A stretch of DNA of 48,041 nucleotides, taken from assembly GCA_001799285.1 (NCBI GenBank), contig MGTD01000021.1, forward strand, positions 1-48,041. The letters run 5' to 3'. This DNA is from Deltaproteobacteria bacterium RIFOXYD12_FULL_56_24. Its GTDB lineage: Bacteria; Desulfobacterota; Desulfobulbia; Desulfobulbales; Desulfurivibrionaceae. The notes beneath the pieces were generated by a model. That model was given only the letters and a program-made list of their open reading frames with translations. It did no database searches and was not told where the DNA came from. The number at the start of each line of letters is the position of its first letter. Positions within the stretch are counted from its first letter, which is position 1. Made by a program: the position numbers and the translations under genes. Below are positions 6,934 through 15,115 of the stretch, piece by piece.

Positions 6934-8874
6934 CTAGCTATTGCAAGCGCCAGTTCGACCAGCTTCATTTTCTCCGGCAATCAGCGCCGCAAACTCGGAA
7001 ATCGACATGGCCGGCAGGTTATCCCCGTTGCGCAGCCGCACCGTAACCTGGCGCGCCTCCACTTCCTTGTCGCCGATGATCAGCATGTACGGCACCTTCT
7101 GCATCTGGGCTTCACGAATCTTGTAGTTAAGTTTCTCGTTGCGAAGATCCTTTTCAACCCGCACGCCGGCTCGGCGCAACTCGGTATGCACCTCTTCCGC
7201 ATAATCGCACTGCGCGTCGGTGATATTCATGATCCTGGCCTGCGTCGGCGCAAGCCAGACTGGAAAGGCCCCGGCATAATGCTCAATGAGCACTCCGATA
7301 AAACGCTCCAGCGAGCCCATAAGCGCCCGGTGGATCATGATCGGCTGATGCTCCTTGCCGTCTTCTCCCGTATAAGTCATCGCAAAACGCTCGGGCAGGT
7401 TAAAATCCACCTGAATGGTGGAGCACTGCCAACTTCGTCCCAAAACATCCTTGATCTTGATGTCAATCTTCGGCCCGTAAAACACCCCTTCACCGGGGTC
7501 TATCTCGTAAGCCAGACCTTTTTTCTCCAAGGCCAGCTTCAGGGCGGTGGTGGCCTGCTCCCAGTGCTCGTCGCTGCCCACGGACTTTTCCGGCCTGGTG
7601 GAGAGATAAACCTCATAGCTTTCAAACCCGAAAGTCTTGAGGATGTGCAGATTCAGGTCAAGGATGTTGAAGATTTCCTCTTCCAGGTTGTCGGGCCGAC
7701 AAAAGATATGGGCATCATCCTGAGTAAAACCCCGAACCCGCATCAGGCCATGGAGAGCGCCGGTCTTCTCGAAACGATAAACGGTGCCCAGTTCGCACCA
7801 GCGCAAGGGAAATTCGCGGTAGCTACGCTTGCGGGTATTATAGATGGCGATATGAAAGGGGCAGTTCATCGGCTTAAGCTGATAGCTCACCTCCTCGATC
7901 TCCATGGCGGAAAACATGTTCTCCCCATAAAAATCAAGATGGCCGCTGGTCTGCCACATATCGCGTTTGGCAATATGCGGGGTGAACAGCAGTTCGTAGC
8001 CGTTTCGATAATGTTCTTCGCGCCAGTGATCCTCAATGATCTTCCGCAACAAAGCGCCCTTGGGCTGCCAGAGGATCAGGCCCGGCCCGACCTGATCGGC
8101 AACGGCAAACAACTCCAATTCCTTGCCGAGCTTTCGGTGATCGCGTTTTTTGGCCTCTTCAAGCTGAAAAAGATAGGCCTTCAGATCCTTGGGGTCGAAA
8201 AACGCCGTGCCATAGATGCGCTGAAGCATCTTCCGATTTTCATCACCACGCCAGTAGGCCCCGGCCAGCTTGATAACCTTGACGGCCTTCAGCCAACCGG
8301 CATGCGGCAGGTGCGGACCACGGCAGAGATCGACAAAATCTCCCTGCCGGTAAAGCGACACGGTGTCGGCGCCCAGATCCTTTAGCAACTCAACCTTGTA
8401 GGACTGGCCGCTCTTTTCAAAAAGATCAATCGCCTGGGAGGCAGACATGGTCTCCCGCCGAAAAGGCGCAGCCACCGCGGCAAGCTCAAGCATCTTTGCT
8501 TCAATCCGCAAAAGATCATCCGGGGTGAACGGCTCCGCCCGGTCAAAATCGTAGTAAAAGCCATCGGCAATGGCCGGCCCGATGGCAACCTGCACCTCCT
8601 TGCCGAACAGGGCAAGGACAGCCTCAGCCATGACATGGGCCGCGCTGTGCCGGAGAATCTCCAGAGCCTCAGGACTGTCGACGGTTATGGGCGCAAAAGC
8701 GGCCTCGGCATCGATAGGCGAGGAAAGATCAACCAGCCTGTCAGCCAACCGGGCGGCAATGGTCTGTTTGCGTTCCTTGTTGGAAACCAGCTCTTTCAGA
8801 GCCTCGGCCACCGTAATCCCCGCAGGGACCGTTTTCTGCTCCCCGGAAGGAAGGGTGAGGGATATTTCCGTCAT
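6934..8874 (-). CDS. thrS: Threonine--tRNA ligase
   Basis: 646 residues from the ATG at 8874 (MTEISLTLPSGEQ); an in-frame TTG 11 codons upstream is less likely. The order is TGS domain (1-60), editing/SAD domain with HSAAHVMAEAVL and CRGPHLPHAG, class II catalytic core with the zinc ligand region MNCPFHI and ALMGSLERFIGVLIEHY, and the C-terminal anticodon-binding domain. It is the first gene of the thrS-infC-rpmI-rplT-pheST operon, 90 nt upstream of infC. No T-box leader is evident upstream, where a tRNA-Val gene lies about 130 nt away. Confidence 0.97.
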   Translation of the reverse strand: MTEISLTLPSGEQKTVPAGITVAEALKELVSNKERKQTIAARLADRLVDLSSPIDAEAAFAPITVDSPEALEILRHSAAHVMAEAVLALFGKEVQVAIGPAIADGFYYDFDRAEPFTPDDLLRIEAKMLELAAVAAPFRRETMSASQAIDLFEKSGQSYKVELLKDLGADTVSLYRQGDFVDLCRGPHLPHAGWLKAVKVIKLAGAYWRGDENRKMLQRIYGTAFFDPKDLKAYLFQLEEAKKRDHRKLGKELELFAVADQVGPGLILWQPKGALLRKIIEDHWREEHYRNGYELLFTPHIAKRDMWQTSGHLDFYGENMFSAMEIEEVSYQLKPMNCPFHIAIYNTRKRSYREFPLRWCELGTVYRFEKTGALHGLMRVRGFTQDDAHIFCRPDNLEEEIFNILDLNLHILKTFGFESYEVYLSTRPEKSVGSDEHWEQATTALKLALEKKGLAYEIDPGEGVFYGPKIDIKIKDVLGRSWQCSTIQVDFNLPERFAMTYTGEDGKEHQPIMIHRALMGSLERFIGVLIEHYAGAFPVWLAPTQARIMNITDAQCDYAEEVHTELRRAGVRVEKDLRNEKLNYKIREAQMQKVPYMLIIGDKEVEARQVTVRLRNGDNLPAMSISEFAALIAGENEAGRTGACNS

Positions 8875-9007
8875 GGTCTTTAGCTCAGCCTTTCCGCAAA
8901 TGCACAAACAAAAACAAGCACATTGACCTGGTCAATCTGCCTGCACAACAAGACTTGGCATCCTGCTCCGCCAAGCCTCGCAACGTCAAGATATCATGGA
9001 TGTTCTC

Positions 9008-9084
9008 TGGTAGGCGCGGGCGGATTCGAACCGCCGACCTCTTGCGTGTCGGGCAAGCGCTCTAACCAACTGAGCTACGCGCCT
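9008..9084 (-). tRNA. tRNA-Val(GAC) with C at position 33
   Basis: A 77-nt cloverleaf with encoded CCA. The acceptor stem is AGGCGCG/CGCGCCT, the anticodon stem CTTGC/GCAAG and the loop CCGACAC, giving anticodon GAC. The base before the anticodon is C instead of the nearly universal U33. All stems pair well, so decay is not obvious. It lies between recR and thrS on the same strand. Confidence 0.92.
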
Positions 9085-9392
9085 AAAAAATCGTAACTGT
9101 CCAGCAGTGCCGCATCTGCGTTGTTATCAGCCTGCTCATGTGCACCAGCACACGTCGCAGGCTTCTGCCTAGCAGCTACAGCACTGCTGGACAGTTACGG
9201 ACGATGTTTTTTGACCACTTCCGGCATTAAGCTGGATAATTACCAAAAACAAGGAGCACGCCGTCCCACGGCGACAGCTCATTCTTCTTTTAAGACAAAC
9301 CTTCCAACCGGCAACCAATTACCAACATTTCACCCTGGTGTCAAGGACAAATGCCAGTTTTCACTTTCAACTTTTCACTTTGCATTTCCCCG
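9085..9392. other. Gene-free stretch between tRNA-Val and recR
   Basis: 308 bp without a credible gene. It holds structured repeat copy B (9092-9199), a featureless AT-rich segment (9200-9355), and a pyrimidine tract built on (T)TTTCAC words (9358-9388), read as GTGAAAA repeats on the recR strand. No promoter could be assigned with confidence. Confidence 0.6.
9092..9199 (+). repeat. Structured repeat, copy B (tRNA-Val/recR spacer)
   Basis: A perfect 19-bp terminal inverted repeat (CGTAACTGTCCAGCAGTGC at 9092-9110 and its complement at 9181-9199) encloses the 70-nt core shared with copy A. The inner hairpin at 9130-9162 is GCCTGC-TCA-TGTGC-(ACCA)-GCACA-CGTC-GCAGGC. The outer arms are unrelated in sequence to those of copy A yet fully self-complementary. 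Unlike the other copies, its folded sense is antisense to both neighbouring genes. Confidence 0.88.
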
Positions 9393-10001
9393 TCAGGAAC
9401 AAGTATCCTTCCGGGATTCAATAGCCCGGCTAAGCGTGAGCTCATCGGCATACTTGATGTCCATGCCCATGGGAATCCCGCAGGCCAGTCTGGTCACCTT
9501 AACCGCAACCTCCTCCTGCAACCGCTTGATGAGATAGGCGGCCGTCGCCTCCCCCGGCACCGTGGAACTGGTGGCGATCAGCACCTCCCGCACCTGCTGC
9601 CGGCGGATTCTTTCCATCAGGGCATCCGCCTTGATTTCCTCGGGACCGATCCCGTCCATGGGCGAAAGAACCCCATGCAGAATATGATACTTGCCCTTGA
9701 AGGCTCCGGTTTTCTCGATGGCCATTAGGTCCGCGGATTCCTCCACCACGCAGATCAGCCCTCCATCACGCTCGGAATCATTACAGATGGCGCAGGGATC
9801 GGTTTCCGCAAAGGCAAAACAGCCACTGCACAGCCTGATGCTCCGATGCAATTCCCCAAGATCCCTGGCCAGACTCTGGGCCTCGCTGGCCGGCCGCCGC
9901 AGGATATGGAGAGCAAGTCGAGTTGCAGTTTTCATGCCTATTCCCGGTAGGCGGTTCAGGTCGGTAATGAGGCGGCTCAGGGCCGGAGGGACAACATTCA
10001 T
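9393..10001 (-). CDS. recR: Recombination mediator protein RecR
   Basis: 202 residues, the standard length. It has an N-terminal helix-hairpin-helix (LNRLPGIGMKTATRLALHIL), a four-cysteine zinc finger CSGCFAFAETDPCAIC at about 57-72, and a Toprim domain (LICVVEESADLMAIE) followed by the LSPMDGIGPEEI stretch. RecR acts with RecF/RecO to load RecA onto SSB-coated gaps. It follows ybaB and dnaX in the conserved dnaX-ybaB-recR order. Confidence 0.97.
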   Translation of the reverse strand: MNVVPPALSRLITDLNRLPGIGMKTATRLALHILRRPASEAQSLARDLGELHRSIRLCSGCFAFAETDPCAICNDSERDGGLICVVEESADLMAIEKTGAFKGKYHILHGVLSPMDGIGPEEIKADALMERIRRQQVREVLIATSSTVPGEATAAYLIKRLQEEVAVKVTRLACGIPMGMDIKYADELTLSRAIESRKDTCS

Positions 10002-10095
10002 AAAAAAGGCTCAAGATCCAAGGTTAAGGGAACGGACAAACACAATTTTTCAGGCTTCATTTCTCCATCTTGCTTTCCGCACCTTGCATCCTGCC

Positions 10096-10410
10096 CTAAA
10101 ACATCCCCGGAATCTTGACCCCGCCGGTAAGCTTGGCCATCTCGACCTCGCTCATTGCCTGGGCCTTACGCATGGCCTCGTTCACTGCGGAGACCACAAG
10201 ATCCTGGAGCATTTCCGGATCTGCCGGGTCAACCACCTCTTTTGCAATGGTCAGGCTGATGAGCTCATGCCTGCCATTCACCGTGGCACTCACCACGCCG
10301 CCGCCCGCCGAGGCGCTGACCTGCCTGCCCGCCAATTCCCCCTGCAACTGCGTCAGGCGTTGCTGGAACTGCTGCGCCTGCTTCATCATCTGTTTCATAT
10401 CCATCCGCAT
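10096..10410 (-). CDS. YbaB/EbfC-family nucleoid-associated protein
   Basis: 104 residues beginning MRMDMKQMMKQAQQFQQRLTQLQGELAG, a long N-terminal helix, then the small beta-sheet core and MLQDLVVSAVNEAMRKAQ near the C-terminus, as in YbaB/EbfC. The family binds DNA as a dimer. Its place between dnaX and recR is conserved in bacteria and supports the call. The exact role here is not known. Confidence 0.93.
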   Translation of the reverse strand: MRMDMKQMMKQAQQFQQRLTQLQGELAGRQVSASAGGGVVSATVNGRHELISLTIAKEVVDPADPEMLQDLVVSAVNEAMRKAQAMSEVEMAKLTGGVKIPGMF

Positions 10411-10487
10411 ATCTCCGGCCTTGATTTTTCGCTCCCCTGCGCCGACAGCAAAAGCGCCTGTTTCACGCTTTTCTCAACTTCCAACTT

Positions 10488-10591
10488 TTGTTGAAACCGC
10501 AAAAAAGCCGCGATTACAACGGTTGTCGCCGCGTAACTATTTGATTTTGTGTCTCGGACCTGTAACCTTTTCCCCTTTGCACGAGACCATC
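10488..10591 (-). repeat. Dispersed 104-bp repeat, copy 1 (dnaX-ybaB spacer)
   Basis: Its reverse complement matches 45968-46070 over the full length with roughly a dozen differences. Shared blocks include GATGGTCTCGTG, ACACAAAATCAAATAGTTAC and AACCGTTGTAATCGCGG, and both end in TTTCAACAA. No terminal inverted repeat is evident, so it is not a typical MITE. It fills most of the gap between dnaX and ybaB. Confidence 0.88.
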
Positions 10592-10604
10592 AATTTTTCA
10601 CTTT

Positions 10605-12356
10605 TCACTGATTTCCCTTCCCCCCGTCCCCGGTCCGGATACTGCCGATCTGGCCGGCAAAAATCTCGGCGGCCATCTGCACCATGGGGTCATTGGCCAG
10701 GCCCCGCCGCTCGGCAACGAGGCTTTCAGCCTCGTCATTTTCGCCATCCCCGGCTGCCTGGGCGCCGGCCACCTTGAAAACGACCCGGAAATCGTTCTGA
10801 AAAAAGTCCAGAACAAAGGATTGCAGGAGCTTCAGATTGTCATGCTCACGCAACAGCTTGCAGTCGGAGGGGTCATCAAATTTGAGGATCAGCTGCCCCC
10901 CTTCTTCCCGGGGCATGGCACAGAGTTGCAGCACCGGCGCCATCCAATGTTTGCGCTTCTTGACATACTCAACAAACGCCCCCCAGTCCCTTTTCACCTC
11001 ACGACCCTGATGAAGAACACTCAGAGCCGGAGGGGATTGCTCCGGCAAGGGGGTTGCCGCCTCCGTTCTCTCCTTAATTTTTTCTTCAGCCAACGGTACG
11101 GAATAAGTGGCGGATACCGCTGGCGCCGTCCTGGGCTGGGATGGTGCCGACTCCGGCTCCGCCGTGGAAATCGGCGCAAAAACCGGCCTGGCAACACTCC
11201 GGGACTCAGGGACTACACCGGCCAGCAACTCATCAAGCCGCCCCAGCAGGGCAGCCGCCGGCACGATCTGTCCGGCCTGGGTGGCTCGGAGAAAAGCCAT
11301 CTCCAGGGCAAGACGGGGCCGGGAAGAGTACTGCATCTCCTCGCTCCCCTTCAGCAGCAGGGAAAAATACTGGTAGAGCGTTTCCTGGCTGGCGCCGGCG
11401 GCAATGTCCTTGATGGCCGCCAGTTCCTGATCGGCAAGATCCAACAATTCCTCGGGCCGAGCCTTGACCTTGGCGATCAGCAAGGCCCGGAAAAATCCCA
11501 ACAGATCATTGGCAAAACGCTTGAGGTCCATGCCTGCGGCCTGACTCTGGGCAAAAATCTCAAGGCAGGCAGCCAGATCCGCCGCCAGAAGCGCCCGGGC
11601 CAGATTTTCATAGATTCGGCGGTCAACCAGCCCCAAAACCTCAGCCACATCCCCATCGCTGATTTCAGCTCCGCCAAAGGAAAAAAGCTGATCGAGCAGA
11701 CTCAAGCCGTCCCGCACGCTGCCTTCGGCCTCCCGGGCGATCATCTCCAGGGCGCGCTGGGAAACAACGACCTTTTCCGCCTCGGCGATCCTGGCAAAAA
11801 AAGCGACCAGCTCAACAAAGGGAACCCGCTTGAGTTCATAGCGCTGACAACGGGAGAGGATGGTAATCGGGATCTTATGCAGCTCGGTGGTGGCAAACAT
11901 GAAATAGACATGGGCCGGGGGCTCTTCCAGGGTCTTCAACAGGGCATTAAAGGCCTCGGTGGTGAGCATGTGTACTTCATCGATGATGATGATCTTGTAG
12001 CGCCCCTTGGCAGGGAAAAAACGGATATTTTCCTTGAGTTCGCGGATCTCCTGGATGCCACGATTGGACGCACCGTCAATCTCATGGAGATCCATGGCGT
12101 TGCCGGCCATGATTTCCAGGCACGACTCACACCGGTCACAGGGCACATCCGGCTCACCCTGGCTGCAGTTGAGCGCCTTGGCCATGAGCCGCGCCAAGGT
12201 AGTTTTGCCAACCCCGCGCACCCCGGAAAAAAGCATGGCATGGGCCACCCGGTTCCGGGTGAGCGCATTGCGCAAGGTGCGCACCACGGCCTGCTGGCCG
12301 ACAACCTCAGCAAAATTCTGGGGACGCCACTTTCTGGCGAGTACAAGATAGGACAT
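10605..12356 (-). CDS. dnaX: DNA polymerase III subunit gamma/tau
   Basis: 583 residues. Domain I has the Walker A GVRGVGKTTLARL (about 44-56), the zinc-binding cysteines CDRCESC, the Walker B IIIDEVHML and the sensor SRCQRYELKR. Domain III and a Pro/Ala-rich linker (about 365-450) lead to a C-terminal polymerase-binding region. It is the clamp-loader ATPase. It lies downstream of the SRP RNA gene, a common synteny. The stop TGA is embedded in the first repeat of a GTGAAAA-type tract. No classic A-AAA-AAG slippery site was found, so a separate gamma product is not supported. Confidence 0.96.
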   Translation of the reverse strand: MSYLVLARKWRPQNFAEVVGQQAVVRTLRNALTRNRVAHAMLFSGVRGVGKTTLARLMAKALNCSQGEPDVPCDRCESCLEIMAGNAMDLHEIDGASNRGIQEIRELKENIRFFPAKGRYKIIIIDEVHMLTTEAFNALLKTLEEPPAHVYFMFATTELHKIPITILSRCQRYELKRVPFVELVAFFARIAEAEKVVVSQRALEMIAREAEGSVRDGLSLLDQLFSFGGAEISDGDVAEVLGLVDRRIYENLARALLAADLAACLEIFAQSQAAGMDLKRFANDLLGFFRALLIAKVKARPEELLDLADQELAAIKDIAAGASQETLYQYFSLLLKGSEEMQYSSRPRLALEMAFLRATQAGQIVPAAALLGRLDELLAGVVPESRSVARPVFAPISTAEPESAPSQPRTAPAVSATYSVPLAEEKIKERTEAATPLPEQSPPALSVLHQGREVKRDWGAFVEYVKKRKHWMAPVLQLCAMPREEGGQLILKFDDPSDCKLLREHDNLKLLQSFVLDFFQNDFRVVFKVAGAQAAGDGENDEAESLVAERRGLANDPMVQMAAEIFAGQIGSIRTGDGGKGNQ

Positions 12357-12460
12357 TTTCAGCCCTCAGAGATCAAACACCTGGAAACAGGGAAAACAAG
12401 AAGATATATCTACAATTTGCATCCCACACCGCCTGCGGCGGCGGTTTGTCAACAAGTAAC

Positions 12461-12618
12461 CGTTTCGGTCAGGGGATGTTCTCCTCATGGTCGGCACTGC
12501 TGCCAACAATTGACACTCGGCGGACATCCTGTCCGCCTCCGAGGCGTCTGCTGCCCGGCCCGTCCATGGGCTGGGCGACGCAGCCGATACCGGAAAAAGC
12601 ATTCCCCTGGCCGAAACT
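12461..12618. repeat. Long imperfect palindrome with nested hairpins
   Basis: The outer arms GTTTCGGTCAGGGG-ATG and CATTCCCCTGGCCGAAAC pair over about 17 bp with one wobble-type mismatch and a bulge. Inside, 12519-12537 is a perfect 8-bp hairpin GGCGGACA-TCC-TGTCCGCC, followed by a GC-rich hairpin around 12553-12576. It is only a single copy in this window, but its architecture (long self-complementary arms around nested stems) resembles the neighbouring structured repeat. Confidence 0.6.
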
Positions 12619-12660
12619 CGCTTCATTGGCTTCGATGTTACTTGAAAGGAAACAAAGGGA

Positions 12661-12764
12661 AGCGGTTGCAGGGTGCCACAGATTGCGGCAAGCGGGACGG
12701 CGATGCGTACATCAGGTACGTGAGCCGGACCGATCGCTGCAAGATGCGGTGCCCTGCAACCGCT
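12661..12764 (-). repeat. Structured repeat, copy C (downstream of SRP RNA)
   Basis: The outer arms AGCGGTTGCAGGG and its exact complement form a 13-bp stem. Read on minus, the centre is CGGC-TCA-CGTAC-(CTGAT)-GTACG-CATC-GCCG, extended by the imperfect helix TTGCAGCGATCGG/CCGCTTGCCGCAA. The core is nearly identical to copy D at 42434-42536. The arms differ from copy D at two positions on each side, both compensatory. The inner TCA/CRTC internal loop is the same as in copies A and B. Confidence 0.88.
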
Positions 12765-12775
12765 TATAAAAAAAT

Positions 12776-12877
12776 GATAGCCAGGCACCCCTGCGGCACA
12801 CAGAGTTACTCACTACCGTTGCTTCCTTCCGGACCTGGCGGGGTTCGCAAGTCTCTGTTGCGCAGGACCCGGCTATC
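12776..12877 (-). ncRNA. ffs: Signal recognition particle 4.5S-type RNA
   Basis: On the minus strand the sequence contains the invariant SRP domain IV hairpin (CCAGGTCCGGAAGGAAGCA) and a long closing stem (GATAGCCGGG...CCTGGCTATC), about 102 nt in all. The terminal stem is followed by A and seven T, so it can act as its own terminator. It lies between tRNA-Ser(GGA) and dnaX, a recurrent arrangement. The RNA binds Ffh and targets membrane proteins to SecYEG. Confidence 0.95.
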
Positions 12878-12892
12878 AAACCGTAAAATATC

Positions 12893-12980
12893 TGGCGGAG
12901 AAGGTGGGATTCGAACCCACGGTACGTTGCCGCACACACGCGTTCCAGGCGTGCACCTTAAGCCACTCGGTCACCTCTCC
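12893..12980 (-). tRNA. tRNA-Ser(GGA)
   Basis: An 88-nt class II tRNA with a long variable arm and encoded CCA. The anticodon stem is CACGC/GCGTG with loop CTGGAAC, giving GGA, and the T-loop is TTCGAAT. It is 15 nt upstream of the SRP RNA and probably shares its transcript. Confidence 0.95.
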
Positions 12981-13138
12981 AGCGTTTTCTAAGTCAAACT
13001 GGCACGCTGGCCAATGGGGTGCCACTTTACAATACCTGCTCCCTCTTGCAAAGAACAAAATAATCAAGAGGCCGAGATGACCGTCTTGCCCGATTACTTT
13101 ACCTGCTATTCCAATAAGATGCCCAGCAAAAAGCACCT

Positions 13139-15040
13139 TCACCCATTAGGCAAAACGGACTCACCGGATTGGGAGGTGTACTCGGGAATCACTTTGCCAA
13201 GCTCGGCCTTGATCCCCTCTGCGTCATGGTTTGCAGCGAACTGCTTGAGATTTTCCAGCGATTCCTGCAAGTTTTCCAGACAAGCACCGTTCCCGCGCAA
13301 CACCATGATCTTCTCATGGCCGGTAGACACGATCCCCTCGCCTACGGTAATCAGCTCCTCGTACATCTTTTCGCCGGGCCGGAGTCCGATGACTTTGATC
13401 TCGATCTCCGTATCCGGCTCCTTGCCGCAGAGCTTGATCAAATCTCGGGCCATCCGGCCGATCCGCACCGGCGTCCCCATCTCCAGAATGAAAATCTCCC
13501 CGCCCTCGCCCATGGTCGCGGCCTGAAGAATAAGCTGGCTCGCCTCCTCGATGGACATGAAGTAACGGGTCATCTCCGGATGGGTGACAGTAACCGGCCC
13601 ACCAAGCTCAATCTGCCGCCGAAACAGAGGGATAACCGAACCTGAAGAACCCAAGACGTTGCCGAAACGCACCGCCATGAACCGGGTCGCCGCCCCTGCC
13701 GACCTGCCCTGCGCGCAAAACCCCTGCATGAGGATTTCGGTCATCCGCTTGGTGGCACCCATGACATTGGTGGGCCGAACCGCCTTGTCGGTTGAAATAA
13801 CAATAAACCGCTCCACCCCATGCCGCACGGCAACCTCCATCAATCGCCTGGAGGCAAAGATATTATTGTACACACCTTCCCAGGGATTGCGCTCTACCAT
13901 GGGAACATGTTTATAGGCCGCGGCATGAAAAACCACTGCTGGCCGATAATGCGAAAACAAAGACTCCAGCAACGCCTTATCCTGCACCTTGCCGAGCACG
14001 GCCACATAATTATTGAAGCCGTATTCGTAGAGCAACTCCATCTCGATCTGATACAGATTCTGTTCGCTGGAATCCATGAGAATAAGGCTTGCCGGCAGAA
14101 AACGGACAATCTGGCGGCAGAGTTCCGAACCAATGGAGCCGCCGGCTCCGGTGATAAGTACCGTCTTTCCCGCAAGGATCTCGCCGATCTTTTCCAGCTC
14201 GAGACGCACCGGGGGCCGCCCAAGAAGATCCTTGTACGAGACATCGCGGATGGCCTTGATGGAAACCTTATCGCAGATCAACTCCCCCAATCCGGGCAGG
14301 GTCTTGAACGGAATTTCGCTAGCTCGGCACAGCTCAACAATCCTCTGCATCTGGTCACGGTTGGCCGAGGGAATCGCAATGAGAATCTCCTGGGCCTTGG
14401 TTTTAAAGACATAATCCAAAAGATCTGCGATGGGCCCGAGAATCGGAATTCCATGAATCTGCTGGCCGATCTTGGCGGAATGATCATCGAGAAACCCGGC
14501 CACCATGTAAGGCAAGGACTTGTTGTCGTTTATCTCCCGAGTCAGCTTCTCGGCTGCGTCACCGGCGCCGATGATGAGCAACCGCTTGCGCCGTTGCCGC
14601 TTACTGGTATCCTCCCCAAAAAAAGGAATACCGAAAACAGTCTGACAGGCGAGCCTGAGGCTGACGCGAAACCCAACGATGAAAACGAAAGTCAAAAGAC
14701 CATCAAGTACAAAGACTGAGCGGGAAAACCCCTCAAAGCGATTCAACAACAAAATACCGCCCAAGGTGATTAAGCCCGCGACCATACAGGCCTTGAGGAT
14801 ATTCAACAGGTCCGCCAGGGAAGTATACCTCCACATCCCACGGTAGACTCCGAACAGATGAAACATCACCAGCTTCACGGGAAGAAGAAAAGCGAGGGCA
14901 ACCAAGAAATTTGCGCGTTGCTCCAAGGGCACAGCGCCATCGAAACGAATCATGTAAGACAGCAGATGCGCGGCGACCAACAACAGCAGGTCAACTCCAA
15001 GCACGATCCAAAAATTCAATTTACGAAACTGATATTTCAT
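13139..15040 (-). CDS. WbpM/FlaA1/CapD-like nucleoside-diphosphate-sugar 4,6-dehydratase
   Basis: A 633-residue membrane protein. About four N-terminal membrane helices (within 1-135) are followed by a CoA-binding-like Rossmann domain (LLIIGAGDAAEKL) and a C-terminal extended SDR domain with the NAD-binding GAGGSIGSELCRQI (about 297-310) and the STDKAVRPTNVMGATKR catalytic segment, in which the usual SDR Tyr is replaced by Met as in long FlaA1/WbpM dehydratases. The family converts UDP-GlcNAc to UDP-4-keto-6-deoxy-HexNAc, a precursor for QuiNAc/FucNAc-type or bacillosamine-type sugars. It is the last gene of the polysaccharide locus, 75 nt after the sugar transferase. Confidence 0.92.
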   Translation of the reverse strand: MKYQFRKLNFWIVLGVDLLLLVAAHLLSYMIRFDGAVPLEQRANFLVALAFLLPVKLVMFHLFGVYRGMWRYTSLADLLNILKACMVAGLITLGGILLLNRFEGFSRSVFVLDGLLTFVFIVGFRVSLRLACQTVFGIPFFGEDTSKRQRRKRLLIIGAGDAAEKLTREINDNKSLPYMVAGFLDDHSAKIGQQIHGIPILGPIADLLDYVFKTKAQEILIAIPSANRDQMQRIVELCRASEIPFKTLPGLGELICDKVSIKAIRDVSYKDLLGRPPVRLELEKIGEILAGKTVLITGAGGSIGSELCRQIVRFLPASLILMDSSEQNLYQIEMELLYEYGFNNYVAVLGKVQDKALLESLFSHYRPAVVFHAAAYKHVPMVERNPWEGVYNNIFASRRLMEVAVRHGVERFIVISTDKAVRPTNVMGATKRMTEILMQGFCAQGRSAGAATRFMAVRFGNVLGSSGSVIPLFRRQIELGGPVTVTHPEMTRYFMSIEEASQLILQAATMGEGGEIFILEMGTPVRIGRMARDLIKLCGKEPDTEIEIKVIGLRPGEKMYEELITVGEGIVSTGHEKIMVLRGNGACLENLQESLENLKQFAANHDAEGIKAELGKVIPEYTSQSGESVLPNG

Positions 15041-15115
15041 ACGGGTTCCTGTATTTGGGGGCGCAAAATATTCCGGATTGCTTCACTGCGTTTGCAATTA
15101 CAACCACACCTGCTT

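Larger units (their letters stand above)
12357..12775. other. Gene-free stretch between dnaX and SRP RNA
   Basis: 419 bp without a credible ORF. It holds a long imperfect palindrome (12461-12618) and structured repeat copy C (12661-12764). A T7 run just after the SRP RNA terminal stem (plus 12768-12774) probably ends that transcript before the repeats. A dnaX promoter must lie here or upstream but could not be fixed. Confidence 0.6.

Noticed and set aside
9092-9199. Integron attC site or retron msr-msd reading of the palindromic repeats
   Set aside because: The arms lack the attC GTTRRRY/RYYYAAC boxes, no integrase or reverse transcriptase is present, and in attC the termini rather than the centre are conserved, opposite to what is seen.
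11076-11095. A6 run in dnaX as a possible programmed frameshift site for a gamma subunit
   Set aside because: The codon phase is GAA-AAA-ATT, not the A-AAA-AAG type heptamer, and no supporting hairpin or SD was recognised.
10821-12992. Long plus-strand open frame (723 codons) opposite dnaX
   Set aside because: It is a high-GC shadow of dnaX and also runs through the SRP RNA and tRNA-Ser genes; the same applies to the long plus-strand frame opposite pheT.
13009-13024. TGGCACCCCATTGGCC on minus, a GG-N10-GC match just upstream of tRNA-Ser(GGA)
   Set aside because: It would place the start about 17 nt before a tRNA, an unlikely sigma-54 target, and no dyad lies upstream. It shows that isolated GG-N10-GC matches occur by chance here, so only the dyad-linked ones were kept.
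13054-13088. CCTCTTG...CAAGAGG hairpin after the dehydratase gene as a terminator
   Set aside because: The loop is about 15 nt and no T-run follows on the minus strand.
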